In this document: one piece after another, positions 1 through 9,641 of the stretch
How the letters are laid out: each line of letters begins with the position of its first letter
How positions within the stretch are numbered: position 1 is the stretch's first letter
NCBI RefSeq assembly: GCF_007874125.1
Contig: NZ_CP040128.1
Span: forward strand, 2,852,001 to 2,916,000
Reading direction: 5' to 3'
Length of the DNA: 64,000 nucleotides
DNA from: Noviherbaspirillum sp. UKPF54
GTDB taxonomy: Bacteria; Pseudomonadota; Gammaproteobacteria; Burkholderiales; Burkholderiaceae_D
Notes under the pieces: model-generated
Told to the model about the DNA's origin: nothing
Databases searched by the model: none
The model's input: only the letters and a program-made list of their open reading frames with translations
Made by a program: the position numbers and the translations under genes

Positions 1-57
1 GGAATGGCAGAGGAAATCGAGGGTGCGATGCAGCAGGCGCCGCACCCGGCGCGGCAA

Positions 58-1290
58 TCACTCATAACGCAAGGCCTGGATAGGCAGCATCGACGCCGCC
101 TTGTGGGCCGGAAAATAACCAAAGAAGATACCGATCGCGGCGGAAAAGCCGACCGCCAGCACGATCGCCTCCGGCGACAACTGGGTCGACCAGCCTGCGA
201 AGGCGCCGATCAGCCAGGAGCCGGTCACGCCCAGCACGATGCCGAAAAAGCCGCCGATCAGCGACAGCGTGACGGCTTCGACCAGGAATTGCGTCAGTAT
301 ATCCCGGCCGCGCGCGCCGACCGCCATGCGCAGGCCGATCTCGCGGGTGCGCTCGGTTACCGATACCAGCATGATGTTCATGATGCCGATGCCACCGACC
401 AGCAGCGACACCGACGCGACCGCTGCCAGCAGGAGGGTCATCACGCGCGACGAGGCTTCCTGCGCCTGCAGGATTTCGGTCAGGTTGCGGATGGTGAATG
501 CATCGTCCTGGCCCGGCTGGGTGCGCTGCCGCTGGCGCAGCAGCTCGCGGATATGGTCTTCGGCATCCTTCATGCTCGCGCCTTCGCGCACCTTCACCTG
601 AATGGTGCCGACACGGCGCAGCTTGCCCTGTGTGTTGCCGAACAGGCGGTTGCGCGCGGTCGACAGCGGCACCATGACCACATCGTCCTGGTCCTGGCCG
701 AGCATGCTCTGCCCCTTGCGGTCCAGCAGCCCGACGATGGTGAACGGCACGTTGCGGATGCGGATCGCCTGGTCCACCGGGTCCATGTCGCCGAACAGCT
801 GGCGTGCCACGGTCTGGCCGATCAGTGCCACCTTGGCCGAGCCGGCCAGCTCGGCCGGCTCGAACATGCGCCCTTGCGCCAGCGGCCACTCGCGCGCGTC
901 GAAGTAGTCGGGCGTGACGCCGTAGATCTGGGTCGACCAGTTGCTGTTGCCGTACACGACCTGGCCGCTGCCGCGATTCGTGGGCGCGGCGACCTGCACT
1001 TCGGGCACCTCCTTGGCGATCGCGAGCGCGTCGTCCTCGGTCAGGTTCTGGTTCGCGCCGGCGCCCAGGCGCACGCCCGACGCCATGGTCGAACCGGGAA
1101 TGATGATCATCAGGTTGGAGCCGAGGCTCTTGATCTGTTCCTCCACACGCGCCTGCGCGCCCGCGCCGACGGCGATCATCGTGATCACGGCGCCCACCCC
1201 GATAATAATGCCCAACATGGTCAGGATCGAGCGCAGCTTGTTGACGCGCAGCGCGTTGAGCGCGATGCGGAAAGTGGCCAGCAGGTTCAT
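58..1290 (-). CDS. MacB-type ABC transporter permease (FtsX family)
   Basis: 410-residue inner-membrane permease of a MacAB-type export system. An N-terminal membrane segment (about residues 20-44, LTMLGIIIGVGAVITMIAV) is followed by a periplasmic core domain (MacB_PCD type) and three C-terminal membrane segments with the FtsX-typical motif VTERTREIGLRMAVGAR. In this family the permease works mechanically with its ATPase to drive substrate through the periplasmic adaptor. The ATG is preceded by a strong AGGAGG about 5 bases upstream and overlaps the stop of the ATPase gene by 4 bases (ATGA), so translation is probably coupled. E. coli MacB fuses ATPase and permease; here they are separate, as in many MacB-like systems. 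The substrate cannot be told from sequence. Bases 1-57 beyond the stop show no identifiable gene. Confidence 0.93.
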   Translation of the reverse strand: MNLLATFRIALNALRVNKLRSILTMLGIIIGVGAVITMIAVGAGAQARVEEQIKSLGSNLMIIIPGSTMASGVRLGAGANQNLTEDDALAIAKEVPEVQVAAPTNRGSGQVVYGNSNWSTQIYGVTPDYFDAREWPLAQGRMFEPAELAGSAKVALIGQTVARQLFGDMDPVDQAIRIRNVPFTIVGLLDRKGQSMLGQDQDDVVMVPLSTARNRLFGNTQGKLRRVGTIQVKVREGASMKDAEDHIRELLRQRQRTQPGQDDAFTIRNLTEILQAQEASSRVMTLLLAAVASVSLLVGGIGIMNIMLVSVTERTREIGLRMAVGARGRDILTQFLVEAVTLSLIGGFFGIVLGVTGSWLIGAFAGWSTQLSPEAIVLAVGFSAAIGIFFGYFPAHKAASMLPIQALRYE

Positions 1291-2024
1291 GCGGCTCCTC
1301 CTGTGCCGTCCATGCCCGCCAGCTGCGCCTGCGCTTCCTGCGGCGAATTGGACTCGTCCCTGATCACGGCGCCATCGCGAAAAGTGATGATGCGCGAAGC
1401 AAACACGGCGACATCAGGCTCGTGAGTGACCATCACGATGGTCATGCCTTGCCGGTTCAGCTTCTGCAGCAAGGCCATGATTTCAATGCTGGTGCGCGAG
1501 TCGAGCGCGCCGGTCGGCTCGTCCGCCAGGATCAGCGACGGTTTGTTGGCGAGAGCGCGCGCGATTGCGACCCGCTGCTGCTGACCGCCGGACAACTGCG
1601 CCGGCCGGTGATCGAGGCGGTCCCCGAGGCCGACTTCTTGCAGGCACTGCGCCGCCCGTGCCCGGCGTTCGGCGGCAGGAAGACCGGCATATAGCAAAGG
1701 CAGTTCGACATTGTCGATCGCGCTGGTGCGCGGTAACAAGTTGAACTGCTGGAACACGAAACCGATGCGCTTGTTGCGGATTGCAGCCAGCGCGTCGGCC
1801 GACAGGGTCGACACCTTCTCGCCGGCCAGCAGATACTCGCCCGCCGTCGGCGAATCGAGACAGCCGATCAGGTTCATGAAGGTCGACTTGCCGGAGCCGG
1901 AGGCACCCATGATCGCGACGAATTCGCCTTCATCGATGGCAATCGATACGCCGCGCAGGGCACGCACCGTGGTCGCACCCATCACATATTCCTTCGCCAG
2001 GCTGTCAGTCTGGATCAGGTACAT
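1287..2024 (-). CDS. MacB-type ABC transporter ATP-binding protein
   Basis: 245-residue cytoplasmic ATPase of the LolD/MacB class. It has Walker A (GASGSGKST, about residues 40-48), Q-loop [11 protein letters not shown], signature LSGGQQQR, Walker [13 protein letters not shown] and a switch histidine in VTHEPDVA. It energises the permease encoded immediately downstream. Its ATG overlaps the stop of the upstream adaptor gene by one base (TGATG), and its own stop overlaps the permease start by four, so adaptor, ATPase and permease form one translationally coupled operon. The length is normal for a stand-alone domain of this class. Family assignment is firm; the exported compound is unknown. Confidence 0.95.
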   Translation of the reverse strand: MYLIQTDSLAKEYVMGATTVRALRGVSIAIDEGEFVAIMGASGSGKSTFMNLIGCLDSPTAGEYLLAGEKVSTLSADALAAIRNKRIGFVFQQFNLLPRTSAIDNVELPLLYAGLPAAERRARAAQCLQEVGLGDRLDHRPAQLSGGQQQRVAIARALANKPSLILADEPTGALDSRTSIEIMALLQKLNRQGMTIVMVTHEPDVAVFASRIITFRDGAVIRDESNSPQEAQAQLAGMDGTGGAA

Positions 2025-3589
2025 CAGAACATCCTCGGACCGGGCGCCTGTTGCGGCCGCGAGGCACCAGCGGATTGGGCCGTACCGGTGATAACTTCCA
2101 TGCCTTCCTTGATTTCCGGCGAGATGATTTCGGTCGAACTGCCGTCGGTCAGTCCCAGGCGCACAGTCAGCGCTTTCGGCTGCTTGCGCTCGTCGAGGAT
2201 ATAGACGCGTCCACGTGCGCCGCCGCTGCGCCGTTCGTCGCTTTCGGCGATGATTTCCTCGTATTTCTTCTTCTGCTCGGGCGTGAGCATTTCCATGATC
2301 TGTGCGCGCATTTCGCTGCGATTGCGCTCGGCCATTTTCTGGCGCTCGCCGTCAGGCGCCTCGCGCAGGGCTGCGAACTTGTCGCGCATGCCGGAGAAAA
2401 TCGCGTCCAGCCTGCCCTTTTGCGCATCGGTGAGCTGCAGATCCTTTTCCAGCCGCTCGCGCAGCGCGCGCAACTGGCCGCCGCCCGCCTGCCCGGCGTT
2501 CGTATTGCCCTGCGCTTCCGCCGCCTGCGCCGGCTTGTCGCTCGCCCCGCCGGGCCGGAAGCGCAGCGCTGCATTGGGCACCTTGAGCACATTGCCGCGG
2601 GTGTCGGTGATGATCCGCACATTCGCCGTCATGCCCGGCAACAATTCCTTGCCGGGATTCGCGGCGCCGATCACCACCGTGTAGGTAATGACGCTGGATA
2701 CGTTCTGCGCCGATTTGCGGATCTGCCTGACGCTGCCTTCGAAGCTGCGCCCGGGGAAGGCATCGACGGTGAAGGTCGCCTTTTGCCCGGGCCGGATGCG
2801 CCCGATCTCCGCTTCGTCGATGGCGGCGTCGACCTGCATGTCGGCCAGGTTTTCCGCGATGATGAACAGTTCCGGCGCCTGCAGGCTCGCGGCCACGGTC
2901 TGGCCCCGCTCGACGCTGCGCTTGATTACCACGCCGTTGACCGGCGCCTTGATCGCGGTGCGCTCCAGGTCGATCCTGGCCTGCGCCAGCGCCGCTTCGC
3001 GCTGCTTGACCACGGATTCGGCATTGTGCGCGTTGGCGACGGCCACCGCTGCCTGGGCGCGCGCCGTGTTCACCTGCTCGGCCAGGGCGTTGAAGGTGGC
3101 CTGGGCCTTGTCCCGGTCGGCGGCGGCGATGAAGCCTTTTTCAACCAGCTGCTGCTTGCGCTCCAGGTCGCGCTTCGCGTCGGCCAGGTTGACTTCCGCC
3201 CGCGTCACTTCGGCGCGCTGCGCCGCGATGTTCGCCTGCTGGGTCAGCACCTGCGAGCGCGCGGCGTCCACATCGGCCTGCGCCTGCCGCACCTTGTACT
3301 CGAAGGTTTCCGGATCGATGCGGGCAATGAGCTGGCCCTGCTTCACCTCGGTATTGAAGTCGGCCAGAATCTCCTTCAACTGCCCCGACACCTGGGAGCC
3401 GACCTGCACCGACACCACCGGATTGAGCGTGCCGGAGGCGGAAACGGCGGCCGTGATGCTGCCCTTTTCGACCTTCGCCGCCTTGTACTCGGGCGCGGCG
3501 TTCTTCTGCGACCACAAGCGCAGGCCAATTACCGCGAGCGCGACCACTACAGCGCCCAGCCATACCCACCACTTCCTTGAAAAATTCAT
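2024..3589 (-). CDS. MacA/HlyD-family periplasmic adaptor with embedded LTxxQ segment
   Basis: 521-residue membrane-fusion protein starting at the ATG at 3589; an in-frame TTG at 3643 would add 18 residues but gives a poor N-terminus. A signal-anchor (residues 8-26) leads into the lipoyl half-motif, a long alpha-helical hairpin (about 95-212), the second lipoyl half (TAIKAPVNGVV, 211-221) and a beta-barrel domain. Residues about 350-458 are an extra, proline/glycine-flanked helical segment with two LTxxQ motifs (LTDAQ 386-390, LTPEQ 435-439), as in Spy/CpxP periplasmic proteins; the membrane-proximal domain resumes at RVYILDERKQ. The family links the inner-membrane ABC pair to an outer-membrane channel. 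The insert makes it longer than the usual 370-400 residues. First gene of the adaptor-ATPase-permease operon. Confidence 0.9.
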   Translation of the reverse strand: MNFSRKWWVWLGAVVVALAVIGLRLWSQKNAAPEYKAAKVEKGSITAAVSASGTLNPVVSVQVGSQVSGQLKEILADFNTEVKQGQLIARIDPETFEYKVRQAQADVDAARSQVLTQQANIAAQRAEVTRAEVNLADAKRDLERKQQLVEKGFIAAADRDKAQATFNALAEQVNTARAQAAVAVANAHNAESVVKQREAALAQARIDLERTAIKAPVNGVVIKRSVERGQTVAASLQAPELFIIAENLADMQVDAAIDEAEIGRIRPGQKATFTVDAFPGRSFEGSVRQIRKSAQNVSSVITYTVVIGAANPGKELLPGMTANVRIITDTRGNVLKVPNAALRFRPGGASDKPAQAAEAQGNTNAGQAGGGQLRALRERLEKDLQLTDAQKGRLDAIFSGMRDKFAALREAPDGERQKMAERNRSEMRAQIMEMLTPEQKKKYEEIIAESDERRSGGARGRVYILDERKQPKALTVRLGLTDGSSTEIISPEIKEGMEVITGTAQSAGASRPQQAPGPRMF

Positions 3590-3630
3590 AACGAACTGGA
3601 GTAGATTGACGAACCGGTGGATTCTACTGG

Positions 3631-3655
3631 TTATCGATGACAACTATTTATCGAT
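3631..3655. repeat. Direct repeat TTATCGAT x2 upstream of the MacA-like gene
   Basis: TTATCGAT occurs at 3631-3638 and again at 3648-3655, 17 bases apart start to start, each containing the palindrome ATCGAT. It lies 42-66 bases upstream of the adaptor ATG at 3589, in the 185-base divergent region shared with the tetR gene. The spacing would place both copies on roughly the same DNA face if a regulator with a 17-base footprint binds. Function is inferred from position only. Confidence 0.3.
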
Positions 3656-3705
3656 TTGTAGCAAAACATGCTTGTACACCGCGTTGTAACGCTTGATCTG
3701 CCGCC

Positions 3706-3734
3706 TTGACGCTGCGGAAATTGGCGCATATATT
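3706..3734 (+). promoter_or_regulatory. Sigma-70 promoter of the tetR-adaptor-RND operon
   Basis: TTGACG (3706-3711) and TATATT (3729-3734) are separated by exactly 17 bases and point at the tetR start codon at 3775. Each hexamer differs from the consensus (TTGACA, TATAAT) by one base. The predicted transcription start near 3741 lies inside the palindromic operator candidate at 3733-3750. Read directly from sequence; activity is untested. Confidence 0.7.
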
Positions 3735-3750
3735 ACTGACTCGTTAGTAA
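3733..3750. promoter_or_regulatory. Palindromic operator candidate for the adjacent TetR regulator
   Basis: TTACTGACTCGTTAGTAA is an 18-base inverted repeat: TTACTGAC and GTTAGTAA match at 7 of 8 positions around a central TC. It overlaps the last bases of the -10 box and the predicted transcription start, where a bound TetR dimer would block initiation. TetR-family operators are typically 15-20 base palindromes next to their own gene, so autoregulation of the operon at 3775-8928 is the likely role. It also sits between the two divergent operons and could affect the MacAB-type genes. Confidence 0.65.
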
Positions 3751-3774
3751 GTTATTTAATCCGAACACCCCGAC

Positions 3775-4434
3775 ATGAGTTGTCCTTTCAAGAGCAAACC
3801 GCGCTGGACGCGGCGCAAGGATGCACGCCCGCAGGAGTTGCTGGCGGCAGCGCTGGATTTATTCGTCGAACGCGGCTATGCAGCCACCCGCTTGGATGAC
3901 GTGGCGGCGCGCGCCGGCGTATCCAAGGGAACACTGTATTTATATTTCGCCAACAAGGAAGAGCTGTTCAAGGCCGTGGTGCGCGAAAACGTGGTGCCGG
4001 TCCTGGGCGAAGCGGAAGAAATCGTCGGCAAGTTTGACGGTTCTACCGTCGACTTGTTTCGTGAAATCATACTTGGCTGGTGGGAGCGCATCGGCAACAC
4101 CAAGCTGTCGGGCATCAGCAAGCTGATGATGGCGGAATCCTGCAACTTCCCGGAAGTAACGCAGTTTTACCACGATGAAGTGATTTCTCGCGGAAATGCG
4201 ATGATTGCGCGCATGCTGGAACGCGGCATCCAGCGCGGCGAATTCCGCGACATCGACGTGAAGCAAGCCACCAGCGTGGTGTGCGCGCCGATGCTGATGC
4301 TGATGCTGTGGAAGCATTCCTTCAGCGCTTGCCGGGCCGAGCCTCTCTCGCCGGAAAACTACCTGAACAGTTTCATTGATTTGCTGTTGCATGGCTTGCG
4401 CAAGGATGCCGCCGTGCCTGTGCCTGCCGCTTGA
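3775..4434 (+). CDS. TetR/AcrR-family transcriptional regulator
   Basis: 219-residue one-component repressor. The N-terminal helix-turn-helix is clear (ALDLFVERGY, then LDDVAARAGVSKGTLYLYF and NKEELFKAVV, about residues 22-70). The rest is a helical ligand-binding and dimerisation domain with a Met/Leu-rich stretch near residues 165-180 that could line a hydrophobic pocket. It is followed directly by an RND adaptor and pump, with its stop 17 bases before the adaptor ATG, so it most likely represses its own efflux operon and responds to a pump substrate. A palindrome overlapping its promoter supports this. The ligand is unknown. Confidence 0.92.
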   Translation: MSCPFKSKPRWTRRKDARPQELLAAALDLFVERGYAATRLDDVAARAGVSKGTLYLYFANKEELFKAVVRENVVPVLGEAEEIVGKFDGSTVDLFREIILGWWERIGNTKLSGISKLMMAESCNFPEVTQFYHDEVISRGNAMIARMLERGIQRGEFRDIDVKQATSVVCAPMLMLMLWKHSFSACRAEPLSPENYLNSFIDLLLHGLRKDAAVPVPAA

Positions 4435-4451
4435 TCGAACGGACACCTCAT

Positions 4452-5618
4452 ATGCTGAAACGCCGTGCTTTCTGGATCATTCTTGCCGTATGCCTGACGG
4501 GAGCCGGCATCGCCGGCGCCATGCTGAAAAAGCAGAACAAGCCGAACGCCGCGGCGTCCGCCGCGCCCGCATCCAGCGTGCTGGAGTTCCTGCCGACCGA
4601 CGTCACCCAGGCGAAACGCCACGACCTGCGCCAGCTGCTGCCGCTATCGGGCTCGCTGCGCGCCGTCAACCAGGCGTCGGTCAAGGCCAAGGTCGCCGGC
4701 GAAGTGCGCGAAGTGCTGGTGCGCGAAGGCGAGCCGGTCAAGGCCGGCCAGGTGCTCATCAAGATGGATGTCGCGGATTATCAGGCGCGCGTCGACCAGG
4801 CCAAAGGCGCGCTGATGGCTGCGCGCGGCCAGCTCGACATCGCCACCAAGACGCGCGACAACAACAAGGCCTTGCTCGGCAAGGGTTTCATCTCCAAGAA
4901 CGCTTTCGACAATGCAGAAAGCCAGTATGAAATCGCGCGCGCCAACGTCGAGTCGGCGCGCGGCGCACTCGACGTCGCCCAGAAGGCGCTGTCCGACACC
5001 GTCATTCGCGCACCGATCTCCGGCCTGGTCAGCAGCCGCAGCGTGCAACCTGGCGAAAAGGTTTCGGCCGACAACCGCCTGCTCGACGTGGTCGACCTGA
5101 GCCAGATGGAGCTGGAAGCGGCCGTGCCGGCGGCCGACATCATGCATGTCGCACCCGGCCAGGAAGTCCAGGTCCGGATCGAGGGCATGGCGCAGCGGCT
5201 GGTCGGCACGGTGGCGCGCATCAATCCCGCCACCCAGGCCGGATCGCGCTCCATTATGGTCTACGTGAAGATCGACAATCCGCAGAACGCACTGCGCGTG
5301 GGCATGTTCGGCGAAGCGCAGCTGACCGTCTCGAAAAAGGAGAACGTCCTGACCGTGCCGCAGACGGCTATCCAGAACGACGCCGGCAACACCTATGTAT
5401 ATGCCATCGAAAACGGCACGCTATCGCAAAAGCCGGTGGCGCTCGGCGCTCGCGGCGACGACGGCGAAGGCGCCGCCGTCGAGGTGCTGGACGGGCTGCA
5501 GGACGGTGCGCAGATCGTCAGGACCAACCTCGGCAGCCTGCGCACGGGAGCGGTGGTCAAGTTCACCCGGACCGGCATGCCGGCCGCGACGGCGGCAGCC
5601 GGCGCTGCGGCGCGCTAG
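4452..5618 (+). CDS. RND efflux periplasmic adaptor subunit
   Basis: 388-residue membrane-fusion protein. The ATG at 4452 is preferred to an upstream in-frame TTG at 4431, which overlaps the tetR stop. It has an N-terminal signal-anchor (residues 7-23), a lipoyl half-motif around VKAKVAGEVREVLVREGEPVK, a short helical hairpin, the second lipoyl half (IRAPISGLVSSRSVQPGEKV), a beta-barrel and a membrane-proximal domain. Adaptors of this class bridge an inner-membrane RND pump to a TolC-type channel. No outer-membrane factor belongs to this operon; tolC at 9999-11312 is the nearest candidate. The C-terminus is an Ala/Thr-rich tail. Confidence 0.93.
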   Translation: MLKRRAFWIILAVCLTGAGIAGAMLKKQNKPNAAASAAPASSVLEFLPTDVTQAKRHDLRQLLPLSGSLRAVNQASVKAKVAGEVREVLVREGEPVKAGQVLIKMDVADYQARVDQAKGALMAARGQLDIATKTRDNNKALLGKGFISKNAFDNAESQYEIARANVESARGALDVAQKALSDTVIRAPISGLVSSRSVQPGEKVSADNRLLDVVDLSQMELEAAVPAADIMHVAPGQEVQVRIEGMAQRLVGTVARINPATQAGSRSIMVYVKIDNPQNALRVGMFGEAQLTVSKKENVLTVPQTAIQNDAGNTYVYAIENGTLSQKPVALGARGDDGEGAAVEVLDGLQDGAQIVRTNLGSLRTGAVVKFTRTGMPAATAAAGAAAR

Positions 5619-5691
5619 GACGTCCGTATTGGCCTTTTCACGGATAACGGAACACTCAAGATAAGCGCGCAAGCGCCGGAGAAAAATCAGC

Positions 5692-8600
5692 ATGTGGTTT
5701 ACCCGCATCAGTATCGGCAATCCCGTCCTCGCCACCATGATGATGCTGGCCTTCGTGGTGCTGGGCCTGTTCTCTTACCAGCGCCTGCAAGTCGACCAGT
5801 TCCCGGATGTGACCTTCCCGGTCGTGGTGGTGCAGACCGACTATCCCGGTGCCTCGCCCGAGACGGTCGAATCCGACATCACGCGCAAGGTCGAGGAAGC
5901 GGTCAATACCATCAGCGGCATCAACAGCCTGACCTCGCGCTCCTATGAAGGTTCGTCGGTGGTCATCATCGAATTCGTGCTGACCGTCGATCCGGCGCAA
6001 GCCGCGCAGGACGTGCGCGAAAAAGTCGCGATCGTGAAATCTGCCTTTCGCAAGGAAATCAAGGAGCCGCGCGTCACCCGCTACGACCCGGCCAGCCAGC
6101 CGATCTTCTCGATCTCGGTCAGCAACGATCCCAAGGCCAAGCAACGCAGCATTCGGGAACTGACCACGATCGCCGACCAGGTCGTCAAGAAGCGCCTGGA
6201 GAACGTGCGCGGCGTCGGTTCGGTGACGCTGGTAGGCGGGGTCAAGCGCGAAGTCGACATCTACGTCAAGCCGAACGAGATGGAAGCGCTCGGCATCGGC
6301 ATCGATCAGGTGATCAATGCGGTGCGCAATGAAAACCAGGAACTGCCGAGCGGCGCGATCCGCTCCTCCGCCAACGAGCAGGTGGTACAGATCCAGGGCC
6401 GGGTGAAGAATCCTGAAGATTTCGGCCGCATCATCGTCACACGGCGCGGAGGCCAGTCTGTGACGCTCTCGCAGATCGCCACCGTGGTCGACGGTCAGGA
6501 AGAGCAGGAAAGCCTGGCACTGTTCAACGGCCAGCGCACGCTCGCGCTCAACATCCTCAAGGCCCAGGGCGAAAACACGATCGCCGTGGCCGACGGCCTG
6601 CAGGCGGCGATGAAGGAACTCGAACCGACGCTCAAGGCGCTCTATCCAGGCGTGAAGCTGGACGTGATCCGCGACAGTTCGCGCCAGATCCGCGTCGGCG
6701 TCGAGAACGTGCGCCGCACCCTGATCGAGGGCGCGCTGCTGACAGTGCTGATCGTATTCCTGTTCCTGAACTCCTGGCGCTCGACCGTGATCACCGGCCT
6801 GACACTGCCGGTAGCGCTGATCGGCACCTTTCTGTTCATGTATGTGTTCGGCTTCACCATCAACATGATCACGCTGATGGCGCTGTCGCTGTGCGTGGGC
6901 CTGCTGATCGACGACGCGATCGTGGTGCGCGAGAACATCGTGCGCCACGCCGGCATGAAGGTGCACGGACGCTACAAGGATCACAAGACGGCCGCGCTGG
7001 AAGGCACGGCCGAGATCGGCCTGGCGGTGATGGCGACCACCTTCTCCATCGTCGCGGTGTTCCTGCCGGTCGGCTTCATGGGCGGCATCATCGGACGCTT
7101 CTTCCACCAGTTCGGCGTAACCGTCACGGCGGCGGTGCTGATCTCGATGTTCGTTTCGTTCACGCTGGACCCGATGCTGTCGTCGGTCTGGCCGGACCCG
7201 GACGCGCACGGCGCCGGCCATCGCCGCAACACGCTGTACGGCAAGACCATCGGCCGCGTGCTGGAGCAGTTCGAGCGGATGGTGCAATGGCTGTCCGACG
7301 TCTACCAGGTGCTGCTGAAATGGTCGCTGAAGCATCGCGGCAAGACGCTCGGCATCGCAGTGGCGACCTTCGTCGGCGGCTGCGCGATCCCGATGACCGG
7401 CCTGATCGGTTCCGAGTTCGTGCCGCAGGCGGATTACTCGGAAACCGGCGTGGTCTACTACACCCCGGTCGGCTCCTCGCTGGAATTCACCGAGAGCAAG
7501 GCACGCCAGGTGGAAGCGGTACTGCGCGAATTTCCGGAGGTGCGCGACCTGTACACCTCGATCAACACCGGCACGGTGCAAGGCAAGAACTACGCGACGA
7601 CCTACGTGCGGCTGGTGCCGCGCGCCGAACGCAAGCGCAATACGTATGAAATGGGCATCCCGCTGCGCAATCGCCTCGGACAGATTGCCGGCATCACCGT
7701 CACCCACATCGGCTCGCTCGAAGGCGTCGGCGGTGACAACAAGCAGTTGCGCCTGTCCCTGCTCGGCACCGACCTCGACCAGCTGGCCAAGCTGTCGGCC
7801 GAGGCGCAGGATAAGATCCGCGCCATTCCCGGCGTGGTCGACCTCGATTCCAGCCTGAAGCCGAACAAGCCGACCATTTCGGTCACGCCCAAGCGCGACC
7901 TGGGCGGCGACCTCGGCGTGGGCGTGGCGCAGATCGGCGGCGCGCTGCGGCCGCTCTTGGCGGGCGAAGCGGCCAGCTCCTGGCGCGCGCCGGACGACGA
8001 GAACTACGACGTCAATGTACGCCTGGCGCCGTCCGACCGCAGCGGCATCGACGATCTGTCGCACCTGATGCTGTCGAGCAGCCAGACCAACGCGGACGGC
8101 ACGCCGAAGATGGTGCCGCTGCGTCAGGTCGCCAACATCGAGCCGTCCACCGGCGCCAACCAGATCAACCGGCGCGACCTGCGGCGCGAAGTGGAATTGT
8201 CGGCCAACGTGGTCGGCCGCTCCGCCGGCCAGGTCAGCGCCGACGTCAAGGCGGCGCTGGATTCGATGAACTGGCAGCCGGGCTATCGCTACCAGATCGG
8301 CGGCTCGGCCAAGAACATGCAGGAATCCTTCGGTTACGCGCTGTCGGCGCTGGCGCTGGCGATCATTTTCATCTACATGATCCTGGCGTCGCAGTTCTCC
8401 AGCTTCCTGCAACCGGTCGCGATCATGTCGTCGCTGCCGCTGACGCTGATCGGCGTGTTCCTGGCACTGATGTTCTTCCGCTCCACGCTGAACCTGTTCT
8501 CGATCATCGGCTTCATCATGCTGATGGGCCTGGTGACCAAGAATGCGATCCTGCTGGTCGACTTCGCCAACCAGGCGAGAAAGGCCGGCGCCGAGCGCGC

Positions 8601-8928
8601 CGCGGCGCTGCTGGAAGCTGCGCACGTGCGCCTGCGCCCGATCCTGATGACCACGCTGGCGATGGTGTTCGGCATGGTGCCGCTGGCGTTCGGCATGGCC
8701 GAGGGCTCCGAGCAGCGCGCGCCGATGGGCCAGGCCGTCATCGGCGGGATCATCACGTCGTCCGTGCTGACGCTGGTGGTGGTGCCGGTGATGTACACCT
8801 ATCTTGACGATTTTGCAGCATGGCTGCGCCGCAAATGGAGTGGAAAAGGGCACGACGGCGCGCTTGATCCGGGTCATGGCGGCCAGGTAATTGCAATGCC
8901 ACACAGCAAGAATAACGAGTCCGTTTGA
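5692..8928 (+). CDS. RND-family efflux pump, inner-membrane subunit
   Basis: 1078-residue proton-driven transporter with the duplicated AcrB-type layout: twelve membrane helices and two large periplasmic loops. The proton-relay aspartates of TM4 are present at residues 407 and 408 ([10 protein letters not shown]), and the TM10 lysine is conserved at about residue 950 ([16 protein letters not shown]). The start [19 protein letters not shown] and the overall sequence are closer to the MdtB/MdtC-like branch than to AcrB itself. It lies 73 bases after the adaptor gene and is the last gene of the tetR-controlled operon. The hydrophilic C-terminal tail after residue 1040 is longer than usual. Substrate range cannot be predicted. 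Confidence 0.95.
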   Translation: MWFTRISIGNPVLATMMMLAFVVLGLFSYQRLQVDQFPDVTFPVVVVQTDYPGASPETVESDITRKVEEAVNTISGINSLTSRSYEGSSVVIIEFVLTVDPAQAAQDVREKVAIVKSAFRKEIKEPRVTRYDPASQPIFSISVSNDPKAKQRSIRELTTIADQVVKKRLENVRGVGSVTLVGGVKREVDIYVKPNEMEALGIGIDQVINAVRNENQELPSGAIRSSANEQVVQIQGRVKNPEDFGRIIVTRRGGQSVTLSQIATVVDGQEEQESLALFNGQRTLALNILKAQGENTIAVADGLQAAMKELEPTLKALYPGVKLDVIRDSSRQIRVGVENVRRTLIEGALLTVLIVFLFLNSWRSTVITGLTLPVALIGTFLFMYVFGFTINMITLMALSLCVGLLIDDAIVVRENIVRHAGMKVHGRYKDHKTAALEGTAEIGLAVMATTFSIVAVFLPVGFMGGIIGRFFHQFGVTVTAAVLISMFVSFTLDPMLSSVWPDPDAHGAGHRRNTLYGKTIGRVLEQFERMVQWLSDVYQVLLKWSLKHRGKTLGIAVATFVGGCAIPMTGLIGSEFVPQADYSETGVVYYTPVGSSLEFTESKARQVEAVLREFPEVRDLYTSINTGTVQGKNYATTYVRLVPRAERKRNTYEMGIPLRNRLGQIAGITVTHIGSLEGVGGDNKQLRLSLLGTDLDQLAKLSAEAQDKIRAIPGVVDLDSSLKPNKPTISVTPKRDLGGDLGVGVAQIGGALRPLLAGEAASSWRAPDDENYDVNVRLAPSDRSGIDDLSHLMLSSSQTNADGTPKMVPLRQVANIEPSTGANQINRRDLRREVELSANVVGRSAGQVSADVKAALDSMNWQPGYRYQIGGSAKNMQESFGYALSALALAIIFIYMILASQFSSFLQPVAIMSSLPLTLIGVFLALMFFRSTLNLFSIIGFIMLMGLVTKNAILLVDFANQARKAGAERAAALLEAAHVRLRPILMTTLAMVFGMVPLAFGMAEGSEQRAPMGQAVIGGIITSSVLTLVVVPVMYTYLDDFAAWLRRKWSGKGHDGALDPGHGGQVIAMPHSKNNESV

Positions 8929-8968
8929 TAAAATACCGGGTTTGTCCCTTAACCCGTCGAGTGCCGAA

Positions 8969-9631
8969 ATGAATATCGAAAAAGCCCGTTTCAACATGAT
9001 CGAACAGCAGATCCGTCCGTGGGACGTCCTGGATCCGGACGTGCTGGAACTGCTGGTGGTGGTCAAGCGCGAGGCCTTCGTGCCGGAGGCGCACAGGAAC
9101 CTGGCCTTCATGGATACCCAGATCCCGCTGCCGGGCGGTGAATGCATGTTCACGCCGAAGATGGAAGCGCGCATCCTGCAGGAGATCGCCCCGAAGAAGC
9201 ACGAGCACGTCCTGGAAATCGGCGCGGGTTCCGGCTACATGGCGGCGCTGCTGGCGCACAAGGCGCGCCACGTGACGACGGTCGAGATTTCCCCGGAACT
9301 GAAGGCGATGGCGCAGAAAAACCTGGCTGACTACGGCGTAACCAACGTCGACGTCGTGCTCGGCAACGGTGCGCAGGGCTGGACCAATCCCGGCACCAAG
9401 GAGCCGTACGACGCGATCGTGATTTCAGGCTCGCTGCCGGTGCTGCCGGACAGCTTCCTCAAGCAGATCAAGGTCGGCGGCCGCATCTTCGCCATCATCG
9501 GCGAATCGCCCGTGATGAGCGCGCAGCTCATCACCCGCACCTCGGACAGCGCCTACAACACGGTCAAGATCTTCGAAACCGACGTCAAGCCGCTGCACGA
9601 AGCGCTGGTGCCGTCGCAGTTCGTGTTTTAA
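8969..9631 (+). CDS. pcm: Protein-L-isoaspartate O-methyltransferase
   Basis: 220-residue cytoplasmic SAM-dependent methyltransferase of the PCMT family, which repairs isoaspartyl residues in aged proteins. The N-terminal FNMIEQQIRPWDV, the block PLPGGECMFTPKMEARILQE and motif I VLEIGAGSGYMAALLA are clear. The ATG at 8969 is chosen because the family N-terminus begins here; an upstream in-frame ATG would overlap the RND gene. A small hairpin (CGGGTT/AACCCG, 8937-8956) lies in the 40-base gap before it. It is followed by a rhodanese and tolC, a grouping I associate with Burkholderiales genomes. Confidence 0.93.
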   Translation: MNIEKARFNMIEQQIRPWDVLDPDVLELLVVVKREAFVPEAHRNLAFMDTQIPLPGGECMFTPKMEARILQEIAPKKHEHVLEIGAGSGYMAALLAHKARHVTTVEISPELKAMAQKNLADYGVTNVDVVLGNGAQGWTNPGTKEPYDAIVISGSLPVLPDSFLKQIKVGGRIFAIIGESPVMSAQLITRTSDSAYNTVKIFETDVKPLHEALVPSQFVF

Positions 9632-9641
9632 GGGATTCAAC

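Noticed and set aside
4..1425. 473-codon open frame on plus at the window start
   Set aside because: Antisense to the FtsX-type permease; shadow composition.
5656..9174. 1172-codon open frame on minus, opposite the RND pump and pcm
   Set aside because: It is antisense to well-conserved plus-strand genes and its translation is low-complexity, rich in His, Arg, Asp and Ala with no recognisable domain, as expected for a shadow frame in high-GC DNA.
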